A DNA stretch of 64,000 bases from DATLGB01 sp963724135 (GTDB taxonomy: Bacteria > Actinomycetota > Thermoleophilia > Solirubrobacterales > Solirubrobacteraceae): positions 930,001 to 994,000 of the forward strand of contig CAVRTA010000006.1 of the NCBI GenBank assembly GCA_963724135.1. The letters are read 5' to 3'. A program made the translations under genes and the position numbers. The number at the start of each line of letters is the position of its first letter. Position 1 is the stretch's first letter. Below the pieces are notes generated by a model that was not told the DNA's origin, did not search any database, and saw only the letters and a list, made by a program, of their open reading frames with translations. This document shows positions 1 through 7,900 of this stretch, one piece after another.

Positions 1-648
1 CATCGAGCCGACCGCCTCCGGGTCCGTGCGCATGTTCAGGATCGCCTGCAGCAGCGCCCGCGCCACCGCCACGTCGGGCTCGGGGAGCTCCTCGGGCCAG
101 TCGTACACGAACGTCGTGTGCCGGTTGGGCCCGGGGAAGTCGTCGGAGTTGCGCGCGGCGGCAAGCGATTCGAGCGAGCAGGCCTGGAGCTCGTCGCGGT
201 CGTTGTCGGCGATGTACGCGACGCCCTCGTCATCGTCGTAGCCGACGACGAGGATGTCGTGCCGGGTGTTGGAGAGCTTCACCCGCAGGTAGTCGAGCTT
301 CGCGATGTCGGCCCAGACCATCGGCGGCCGGCCGGCGTCGATCTCGCTCGCCACCCAGGCCCAGCCCTCGTCGGGATCGTCAGTCGAGCGCTCATCGACC
401 TCCGCGTCCAGCACGACCGCGATGTCGCGCTCGAGCTCGCCGGTGCGGCCGACCAGGTAGAGCGGCGGGGCCATCTTCGGCAGCTCGATGTAGAACGCGC
501 CGAGTCCCCCGCCGAGCCCGAACACCGCGCCCTCGCTCAGCGGCCCGGCGCCGTAGTCGAGCCCGCGGTGCTCGAGGACGTCGCGCAGCGCGCCGGACCC
601 GCAGTGGCCGGCGGGGCGGTGGACGAAGTCCTCGACGACCGATCGCAC
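1..648 (-). CDS. BtrH N-terminal domain / DUF4872-type protein (partial, runs off left edge)
   Basis: Only the first ~216 residues are present; the frame stays open to base 1. It begins at a GTG that lies 7 nt after a TAGGCT -10 box. Near the N-terminus it reads HRPAGHCGSGALRDVLEHRG, followed by GLDYG and GAVFGLGGGLG. This Cys-containing block and the glycine-rich segment after it are the signature of the BtrH N-terminal domain, a papain-like fold named after the butirosin acyltransferase BtrH. The stretch with VWADIAKLDYLRVKLSNTRHDILVVGYDDD fits the rest of that domain leading into DUF4872. Cys at the conserved position suggests an active acyl-transfer or amidohydrolase-like site. Substrate is unknown. 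It is divergent from the PHP gene and shares its 60-bp promoter region. Confidence 0.75.
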   Translation of the reverse strand, partial: MRSVVEDFVHRPAGHCGSGALRDVLEHRGLDYGAGPLSEGAVFGLGGGLGAFYIELPKMAPPLYLVGRTGELERDIAVVLDAEVDERSTDDPDEGWAWVASEIDAGRPPMVWADIAKLDYLRVKLSNTRHDILVVGYDDDEGVAYIADNDRDELQACSLESLAAARNSDDFPGPNRHTTFVYDWPEELPEPDVAVARALLQAILNMRTDPEAVGSM

Positions 649-655
649 CGCCCGC

Positions 656-698
656 AGCCTACGGACGGGGGATGCGTGGGGCCCTCCCCCACTAGCGT
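656..698. promoter_or_regulatory. Divergent leaderless promoter pair (BtrH-like gene / PHP gene)
   Basis: On the minus strand TAGGCT (661-656) ends 7 nt before the GTG at 648. On the plus strand TAGCGT (693-698) ends 9 nt before the ATG at 708. Neither start has a Shine-Dalgarno sequence, so both messages are probably leaderless or nearly so. Confidence 0.6.
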
Positions 699-707
699 CA
701 CGCGGCC

Positions 708-1575
708 ATGACCGCGTTCGACCTCCAGTGCCACTCCAGCTACTCCGACGGCGTGCTCGCGCCCGCCGACGTGATGGCGCACGCCAGGCAGGACGGCATG
801 GAGCTCGTCGCGCTGACCGATCACGACACCGTGGACGGGGTCGAGGAGGCGCGCGCCGCGGCGACGGAGCTGGGCATGCGCTTCTCCCCCGCCGCGGAGA
901 TCTCCGCCGTCGAGGGACGGCACGCGGACCTGCACGTCTGCGGCTACGAGATCGACGTCTCCAACCCCGAGCTGGTCGCGGCGCTCGACGCCTACCGGCA
1001 CGACCGCCAGGCCCGGGTCGAGGCGATCGCCGACCGCCTGGAGGAGCTCGGCTTCACCGTCGACCGCTCGGTGCTCGTCGCGCGCAAGGCGGCCGGCCTG
1101 CCGATCGGGCGCCCGCACATCGCGGACGCGGTGCTCGAGCACCCCGAGAACCGGGAGCGGCTCGAGCGCGAGGGCCGGACGGACAAGAACAGCTTCTTCC
1201 CCGAGTACCTCGTGCCCGGCGGGCGGGCGTTCGTGCAGCGGACGGTTCCCGACGGTCTACGACGCGATCGACGTCATCCACGCCGCGGGCGGCGTCGCGA
1301 TCTGGGCGCACCCGTTCTGGGACCTCGACGACGAGCAGGAGTGCGTCGAGACGATCCGCCGCTTCGCCGACGCGGGGCTTGACGGAGTCGAGGTCTTCTA
1401 TCCGACGCACGACGAGCGCCAGACCCGTCTGCTGCACGACACGTGCTCAGAGCTCGGGCTGCTGATCACCGGCAGCTCGGACTTCCACGGCCCCGAGCAC
1501 GACCGCTTCGACCGCTTCGGCACCTTCGACTACCACGGGCTCGAGCCGAATCTCGGCCCGATCGGCGCTAGCTGA
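708..1575 (+). pseudogene. PHP-domain metal-dependent phosphoesterase, frame broken by a 10-nt duplication
   Basis: The N-terminal part has the PHP motifs QCHSSYSDG and ALTDHDTVDG, then AAEISA and HVCGYEID. The C-terminal part, in the next frame, has VIWA-type HPFWD and GSSDFHGPEH. Together they give the usual His/Asp metal ligands of this family (RNase AM/TrpH-like, about 280 residues), which act on phosphoesters or nucleotides. The frame changes near 1241-1256, where GACGGT-TCCC-GACGGT occurs. Removing one 10-nt copy (1241-1250) restores FVQRTVYDAIDVIHAAGG without a gap and gives a full-length protein. As written the gene is inactive, ending at 1382. It could be a true duplication mutation or an assembly error. 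Its last codons overlap the convergent fdhD stop by 8 bp. Confidence 0.8.
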
Positions 1576-2308
1576 TCCGGTCCGCGCGCGTGTAGACGTT
1601 GACGCGACCGCCCCGCGCGAAGCCGCACAGGGTCAGGCCGCGGTCCTCGGCCAGCCGGACCGCCAGCGAGGTCGGCGCCGACACGCCGACCAGGATCGGC
1701 GCGCCCGCGACGCACGCCTTCTGCACCAGTTCGAAGCTCAGCCGCCCGCTGACGCACAGGACGTGCCCCGCCAGCGGCACCAGACCGTCGAGCAGCGCGC
1801 GCCCGACCACCTTGTCCATCGCGTTGTGGCGGCCGACGTCCTCGCGCACGCACAGCAGCTCGCCGGCGGCGTCGAAGAGACCGGTCGCGTGCAGCCCGCC
1901 CGAGCGCTCGAAGCCGGGCTGGTGCAGGCGCTCGGGCAGCGCCGCCAGCAGCGCCCGCGAGACGACGGGGCCGTCGGGCAGCGCCGGGGCGTGCACGGCG
2001 ACCTCCTCCAGAGCCCCCTTGCCGCACACGCCGCACGAGGACGTCGTGTAGAAGGACCGGGCGCTCGGCTCACGCGTCAGCGGACCGGTGACGTCGACGG
2101 TGTTGGCCGCCAGGTCCGGGACGTCGACCGCCCGCGGCCCGTCGATCAGCCCCTCGCCGTACAGGAACCCGAGTGCGAGCTCGTCGTCGTGGCCGGGCGT
2201 GCGCATCGTGACCGCCAGCGGCCGGCCGCCGGCGCGGATCTCGAGCGGCTCCTCGACGGCGACGTGGTCGCGCTCGCCGTCGTGCTCGACCGGCGTGGTG
2301 ACGCTCAT
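1568..2308 (-). CDS. fdhD: Formate dehydrogenase accessory sulfurtransferase FdhD
   Basis: 246 residues. FdhD moves sulfur from a cysteine desulfurase to the molybdenum cofactor of formate dehydrogenase. The required CxxC is present in SSCGVCGKG (Cys92, Cys95). Other family blocks are visible: TPGHDDELALGFLYGEGL, EDVGRHNAMDKVVG, CVSGRLSFELVQKA and the C-terminal GRVNVYTRADRI. The start is the ATG at 2308, which overlaps the holB stop as ATGA, so the two genes are cotranscribed. No formate dehydrogenase gene lies in the window, so its client must be elsewhere. Confidence 0.95.
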   Translation of the reverse strand: MSVTTPVEHDGERDHVAVEEPLEIRAGGRPLAVTMRTPGHDDELALGFLYGEGLIDGPRAVDVPDLAANTVDVTGPLTREPSARSFYTTSSCGVCGKGALEEVAVHAPALPDGPVVSRALLAALPERLHQPGFERSGGLHATGLFDAAGELLCVREDVGRHNAMDKVVGRALLDGLVPLAGHVLCVSGRLSFELVQKACVAGAPILVGVSAPTSLAVRLAEDRGLTLCGFARGGRVNVYTRADRIS

Positions 2309-3377
2309 CGGGCGAGGACTCGCTGCAAGCGGAACGACAGCGCCTCCAGGGCCATGTCCTCGCTGACGTTGAGCAGCAGCCGCCGCCGGGTGTCCTCGAC
2401 GAGCTCGAGCGCCTCGCGCAGCGCGCCCGCGCCGCGGCCCTCGGCGTCGGGCGCGAGCTCGCGGTCGGCGTTGTGCGCGAGGTCCGGTGCGCCGGCGACG
2501 ACGCAAGCCGAGGTCGCGCAGGTAGAGCCCGGCGAGCTGGAGGCCGTGGTCGACGGCACCGGTGCGGGCGCGCCGCTCGCCGCGCTTGATGCGATCGTCG
2601 AACTCGGCCGTCTTGCGCCTGGAGTCCTTCTTGGGCAGGTACTCGAGCTCGGTCTCGCGCTCGCGCTCGAGCTGCTCGCGCACGACCGCGGCCCGCGCCT
2701 GCCCCGCCGCCAGGATCGGGCGCCACTCGCCGGTACGCACGAGGTCCTCCGCCGCCGCCCGCAGGGCCGCCCCCGCGGGCGTCGCGAGCTGCGCGGCGCG
2801 ATCCGCGTCCCCCAGCGCACAGCCGCGCGCAGGCGAGGGCGGTGGCGTCGTCCGCCCCCGTGATCTGGGCCGCGATGCGCTCCGGCGGCTGCGGGTCGAA
2901 GCGCACGACCTGGCAGCGCGAGGCGATCGTCGGCAGCACCTGTCCGGGCCTGTCGGTCAGCAGCAGCAGCACGACATACGGCGGCGGCTCCTCGAGCGTC
3001 TTGAGCAGGGTGTTGGCGGCCTCGTCGTTCATCGTGTCGGCGCGCTCGAGCACGAACACCCGCCGCGTCGACTCGAACGGCGTGTGCGAGGCGGCGGCGA
3101 CGACGCTGCGGTAGACGTCGTCGCGCAGCATCACGTGCGCGCCGCTCGGCGCCACCCAGGTCAGGTCCACGTGCGCGCCCGTGCCCACGCGCGCGCGAGC
3201 GGCGTCGGGGTCCGGCGCGCCCTCGGCGAGCAGCTCGGCGGCGAACTCGCGCGCCGCGTCGCGCTTGCCCGACCCCGCCGGGCCGGCGAGCAGGTAGGCG
3301 TGGCTGAGCTGGCTGGCCGGGTCCTCGATCGCCGCGCCGAGTACGGCCTTGGCGTGCGGGTGGGCGTCGAGGCGCAC
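2305..3377 (-). CDS. holB: DNA polymerase III delta' subunit (HolB), two apparent frameshifts
   Basis: Clamp-loader subunit that helps place the beta clamp during replication. The N-terminal frame has a Walker-A-like GPAGSGKRDAA (around residue 32), the block NTLLKTLEEPPP, and the IASRC motif typical of this family. The frame must shift near 2820 to read GDADRAAQLATPAG and EYLPKKDSRRKTAEFDDR, and again near 2517 to read ACVVAGAPDLAHNADRELAP to the TGA at 2305. Both breaks are one extra base, or a small multiple plus one, relative to the expected frame. Restored length is 356 residues, normal for the family. Since holB is essential, the breaks are probably sequence errors. The GTG start sits 8 nt after TAGAGT. 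It is cotranscribed with fdhD. Confidence 0.88.
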
Positions 3378-3385
3378 GACGCTTC

Positions 3386-3391
3386 ACTCTA
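3386..3391 (-). promoter_or_regulatory. -10 box of holB overlapping the tmk start codon
   Basis: TAGAGT on the minus strand, 8 nt before the holB GTG. Its first base pairs with the A of the tmk ATG (3391), so the holB promoter lies partly inside tmk. No matching TANNNT is seen for tmk itself. Confidence 0.55.
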
Positions 3392-3948
3392 TGCGCGTGC
3401 CCCTGATCACGGTGGAGGGCCTCGACGGGGCCGGGAAGTCGACGCTCGTGGCGGGGCTGGCACGCGAGCTCGGCGCGACCGCGCTGAGGGAGCCGGGCGG
3501 CGAGCCGCTCGCCGAGCGCATCCGCGCGCTCGTCAAGCAGCACCCGTTCGACGCCCACGCCGAGGCGCTGCTGTTCGCCGCCGCCCGGGCCCAGCTCGTC
3601 GCCACCGAGATCGCGCCGCGGCTGGCCCGCGGGGAGACACTCGTGCTCGACCGCTTCACCGATTCGAGCCTCGCCTACCAGGGCGCCGGCCGGGGCCTCG
3701 GCATCGACGCCGTCCGCGCGATCAACGCCTTCGCGCCGGTACCGGAGCGCACGCTGCTGCTGCGCATCGACCCTGCGGCGGGACTACAGAGGGTCGGCGG
3801 CCGCGGCGCCGCCGACCGCTTCGAGGACCTGGCGTTCCTGACCCGCGTCGCCGCCGCCTACGACGAGCTGGCGGCGGCCGAGCCGCGGCGCTGGCGCGTG
3901 CTCGACGCGACGCTCACGCCCGAGGAGCTGCTCGCTCAGGCGCTGTAG
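3391..3948 (+). CDS. tmk: Thymidylate kinase
   Basis: 185 residues. Phosphorylates dTMP to dTDP in the cytoplasm, needed for dTTP synthesis. The P-loop is EGLDGAGKST with Lys16. LREPGG and DRFTDSSLAYQG (the DR(Y/F) motif and the TMP-binding region) follow, and GGRGAADRFE fits the LID region. I chose ATG 3391 because it starts just before VPLITVEGLDG; an upstream ATG at 3349 would put the start inside the divergent holB gene. Only 13 bp separate the tmk and holB start codons. In many bacteria tmk and holB are on the same strand, so this divergent arrangement is slightly unusual. The 3' end overlaps convergent galE by 13 bp. Confidence 0.95.
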   Translation: MRVPLITVEGLDGAGKSTLVAGLARELGATALREPGGEPLAERIRALVKQHPFDAHAEALLFAAARAQLVATEIAPRLARGETLVLDRFTDSSLAYQGAGRGLGIDAVRAINAFAPVPERTLLLRIDPAAGLQRVGGRGAADRFEDLAFLTRVAAAYDELAAAEPRRWRVLDATLTPEELLAQAL

Positions 3949-4904
3949 CCGCCGGGGTTGGCCTGGAACCACTCCCAGGCGTCGGCGATCATGGTCTCGA
4001 TCCCGGGCTTGCGCGGCGTCCAGCCAAGGCGCTCGCGCACCTTCTCCGACGCCGCGACGAGCTCGGGCGGGTCGCCCGGGCGGCGCCCCTCCTCGACGAC
4101 CTTGAAGTCGATGCCGGTCACCTCCCGCGCCGCCGCGATCACCTCGCGCACGGAGAAGCCGTTGCCGTTGCCGAGGTTGAGGATCTCGTGCGCGCCCGGC
4201 TGGACCTCGTCGAGCGCCAGGATGTGCGCGTCGGCGAGGTCCTCGACGTGGATGTAGTCGCGGATCGCGGTGCCGTCGCGCGTCGGGTAGTCGGTGCCGT
4301 AGATGGACACCGACCCGGCGCGACCGGCCGCCGCGCGGAGGATCAGCGGGATCAGGTGCGTCTCGGGGTCGTGGTCCTCGCCGTAGCGGCCGCTCGCCCC
4401 GGCGACGTTGAAGTAGCGCAGCGAGACGGCGCCGAGCCCGTGCGCGCGGCACTCGTCGGAGATCATGCGGTCGACCGCGAGCTTGGAGTTGCCGTAGCTG
4501 TTGACCGGCGCCGGCGGCTCGGTCTCCGCGATCGGGACCGTCTCCGGCTCGCCGTAGGTGGCGCAGGTCGACGAGAACACGAGCCGCTTGACGCCGTGGG
4601 TGCGCATGGCGTCGAGCAGGTTGAGCGTGCCGACGAAGTTGTTGCGGTGGTAGCGCTCGGGCTGAGCCACCGACTCGGCGACCAGGGCGAAGGCCGCGAA
4701 GTGCAGCACGCCCTCGTAGCCGGCGAGCGCGTCAGCCGGCAGGTCGAGCAGGTCGGCCTCGACGAACTCGCACCCCTCGGGGATCGCCGCGCGGTGCCCG
4801 CGGTCGAGGTTGTCCAGGACCGCGACGTCGTGGCCGGCCTCGAGCAGGCGATGCGCGACGACGCTGCCGATGTAGCCGGCGCCGCCGGTGACGAGGAGCT
4901 TCAC
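3936..4904 (-). CDS. galE: UDP-glucose 4-epimerase
   Basis: 322 residues, full length for the short-chain dehydrogenase GalE family. Interconverts UDP-glucose and UDP-galactose, giving galactosyl donors for glycans. NAD-binding TGGAGYIG is at residues 6-13, the catalytic serine/threonine region SSTCATYG at 111-118, and YxxxK is Tyr137/Lys141 in YGNSK. RYFNVAGA and the GDGTAIRDYIHVEDLA-type block are also present. The start is GTG 4904, 8 nt after TACTCT. The surrounding coiled-coil gene and O-antigen ligase-like gene suggest a role in surface polysaccharide supply, although GalE also works in galactose metabolism. Confidence 0.95.
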   Translation of the reverse strand: MKLLVTGGAGYIGSVVAHRLLEAGHDVAVLDNLDRGHRAAIPEGCEFVEADLLDLPADALAGYEGVLHFAAFALVAESVAQPERYHRNNFVGTLNLLDAMRTHGVKRLVFSSTCATYGEPETVPIAETEPPAPVNSYGNSKLAVDRMISDECRAHGLGAVSLRYFNVAGASGRYGEDHDPETHLIPLILRAAAGRAGSVSIYGTDYPTRDGTAIRDYIHVEDLADAHILALDEVQPGAHEILNLGNGNGFSVREVIAAAREVTGIDFKVVEEGRRPGDPPELVAASEKVRERLGWTPRKPGIETMIADAWEWFQANPGGYSA

Positions 4905-4912
4905 GACGCGAG

Positions 4913-4941
4913 AGAGTAGGCGCCGTGCCCGGGTCTAGGAT
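4913..4941. promoter_or_regulatory. Divergent leaderless promoters (galE / giant coiled-coil gene)
   Basis: Minus strand TACTCT (4918-4913) is 8 nt before the galE GTG. Plus strand TAGGAT (4936-4941) is 9 nt before the ATG at 4951. There is no Shine-Dalgarno sequence for either gene. Confidence 0.6.
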
Positions 4942-4950
4942 TGCGCTCTA

Positions 4951-7900
4951 ATGGAGACGGTCGCGTTCGACGTCGAGCGCTTCGAGCGCGTCGATGCGTC
5001 CGCCGGGACGGTGCTGCTGCGGCTCTCAGGGGCGTTCGCGCCGGGCGTCGAGCCGGGCGCGCCGGAGCTGCTGGTGGACGACGGGCGCGACGCGCGCCAC
5101 GTCAAGCCGCTGCCGGACCCGACCGGGCGGCCCCGTGGCCGGCGGCGAGTGGCGCGCCGCCTTCCCCGTCCCGGCCGAGCTGCTCGCCGGCAGCCGCGTC
5201 GCCTTCGCGCTCGCCGTCCCCGGCGCGGTCGTCGACCTGCCCGTCCCCCAGCGCGCGGCGCTGAAGCCGCCGCCTCGCCGCCGCGGCACGGTCGAGCGCC
5301 CGCAGGCCCCGACCGTCACCCGCAGCCGCGAGGTCGACATGGACTGGCTCGCGCAGCAGGGCCGCGAAGCCGCCGCGCTGCGCGACCAGGCCGAGAGCTA
5401 CGCGCGCGAGGCGGCGGCGCTGCGCGCCCGCGTCGACCAGCTCGAGGCCGACCGCGACGAGCTCGTCCGCCTGCGCGAGGCCTCCGACACCGCGGCGGCC
5501 GAGCTCCAGAACCGCTACGGGGGCGCTCAGGCGGAGCTCGAGCAGGCGCGCGACGAGCTGCGCGGCGCCCTCGAGCGCGAGCAGGCCGCCCAGGCCCGGG
5601 TGGGCGAGCTCGAGGGCCTCGAGGACGAGCTGGCGCGGCTGCGCACCGAGCTCGGCCGCAACGCGACCGCCGTCGAGGAGGTGGCGGCGCTGCGAGGACT
5701 GCTCGAGTCCTCGGAGGAGGAGCGTGAGAGCGCGGAGGCCGCGCTTGCCCACGCGCGCGACGAGCTCGCGGCGCTGCGGCAGGGCCTGAGCGGGCGCGAG
5801 CGCGATGCCGCGGCCGCCGAGGCGGAGCTGGCCCGCCTGCGCGACGCCGTCGCCGCCGCCCAGGAGCAGGTCGCCGAGCGCGAGGCGGCGCGGGCGGCCG
5901 CGGAGGCGCGGCTCGAGGAGCTGACCGCCGAGGCTGATGCAGCGGCGGCGGCGCGGGAAGAGGCCGCCCGCCTGCGCGAGGAGCTCGACAGCGGTGCCGG
6001 CGCGGCCGGCGCCGAGCTCGACGAGCTGCGCCGGCAGGTCGCGGAGCTGCGCGAGCACGAGGCGGCGGCAGCGGCCGCCGCCGCCGAGGCCGACGCGCTG
6101 CGCGACCAGCTGGCAGAGCGCGAGGCGGCGGTCGACGCCGCTCAGAACGAGCTCGCCGCCCTGCGCGGCGCGCTGGCCGCCAGCGAGGAGACGGCCGCCG
6201 CGCGTCACGCCGCCCTCGAGGCCCGCGCCGCCGAGGCGCAGCGCTCGGCCGACGAGCTGGCGCGGCTGCGTGCCGAGCTCGACGCGCAGGTGACGGGCGG
6301 CCGGGGCGAGCTGGACCGGCTGCGCACCGAACTCGACGAGCGCACGGTGCAAGCCCGCGAGGCGGCGGCCGAGGTGGCACGGGCGCAGGGGGCGGTCGGG
6401 TCCGCAACGGCCGAGGCCGCGCGCCTGCGCGAAGGGCTCGAGGCGCGCCAGCGCGAGGTCGAGCGCCACGCCGCGGAGGCTCAGCGCCTGCAGGGACTCC
6501 TCGATGAGCGCGGCGGCGATGTCGAGGCGGCGTTCGCCGAGCTCGAGCGCACCAAGGCCCAGCTGACCGAGCGCACCTCCACCTTCGAGGCGGCCACCCT
6601 CGAGCGCGCACAGCTGCACGCGCAGATCTCCGAGCGCGAGAAACAGGCGGAGGCGGCACAGGCGGAGATCGCGCGGCTGCGTGCGGACGTCTCCGAGCGC
6701 AGCAACGCGGCCGAGATCGCCAGCGCGGAGGCGGAGCGCCTCCGCGGCCAGCTGACGAGCGCTCAGAAAGACGCCGACGACACGCGCAGCGAGCTCGCTG
6801 CGGCCCGCGACGACGCCGCCCGCGCCGAGCGCGCCCGTGCGGCCGCCGCCGCGGAGGCGGCGCGCACCGCCGAACAGGTCGCGGCACTGGAGGCGACGCT
6901 CAACGAGGGCGTCGAGCAGTCGTCGGCGGCCGTCGCCGAGCTGCGCGCCCAGTACGCCCAGCGCGCCGAGGCGGCCGAGCAGGCCGAGGCCGAGGTCGCG
7001 CGGCTGGGCCGCCAGCTCGAGGAGGTCCGCGCGCAGCTCGAGCACAAGAGCTCCGACGCGGACGCCGCCACCGCCGAGATCGGCCGCCTCGTCGACCGCC
7101 TGTCCGAGCAATCGGGGCTCGCCGACACGGGCCACCGCACGATCGCCGAGCTCGAGTCGCGCCTCACCCGCCGCGCGGCCGAGGTGGAGGCCGCCACCGC
7201 CGAGATCGCGCGTCTCGAGACGGCCCTCAACGAGCGCACCGCCGCCGTCACCGCAGCGGCGCGCGACACGGAGCAGCTGCGCGTCCTGCTCGCCGAGCGC
7301 ACGGCCGAGGTCGAGGACGCGCAGGCCGAGACCGCCGCGCTGAGGAAGCAGCTCGAGGAGCGGGCGTCAGGTGCCGCCGTCGCCGCCCGCGATCACGCTC
7401 AGCTCGAGGCGGCCCTGGCAGAGCGCGCCGCCGAGGTCGAGCGCGAGCGCGAGCACGTCACGGCTGCCGAGGCCGAGGCCGAGGCCGCGCGCGCCGAGGC
7501 CGCCCGCCTGGGAAGCGCGCTCGCCGACGCTCGGGCTCACCTCGAGTCGGCCCTGATGCAGCGCGAGACCGAGGCCTCCGCCGCGGCGGAGGAGATCGCC
7601 ACCCTCCAGGCCGCGCTGGCCGAGAGCGCGAGCGGCGCCGAGGCGGCGCAGGAGACGGCGAGGCTGCTCGCCGAGCGCTCGGCCGAGGCGCAGGAGCTGC
7701 GTGCCGAGATCGCTCGCCTCGAGGAGGCACTGGCCGACCGCGACCGGCACGCGACCGAGGCCGTCAGTACCGCCGAGGCCGAGGTCAGGCGCGCGCGCTC
7801 GGAGCTCGCCGAGCGCACCGCCCAGGCGGAGGCGGCCAGCGCGGAGATCGCGCGCCTGATCTCGCGCCTGGCCACCGTCGAGGCCCAGACGCTGGAGGCG

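Noticed and set aside
3349..3390. Earlier ATG for tmk
   Set aside because: It would add 14 residues with no similarity and place the start inside divergent holB.
2562..4919. 785-codon plus-strand frame across holB, tmk and galE
   Set aside because: It crosses three genes with clear families in other frames; Arg/Ala/Gly-rich shadow.
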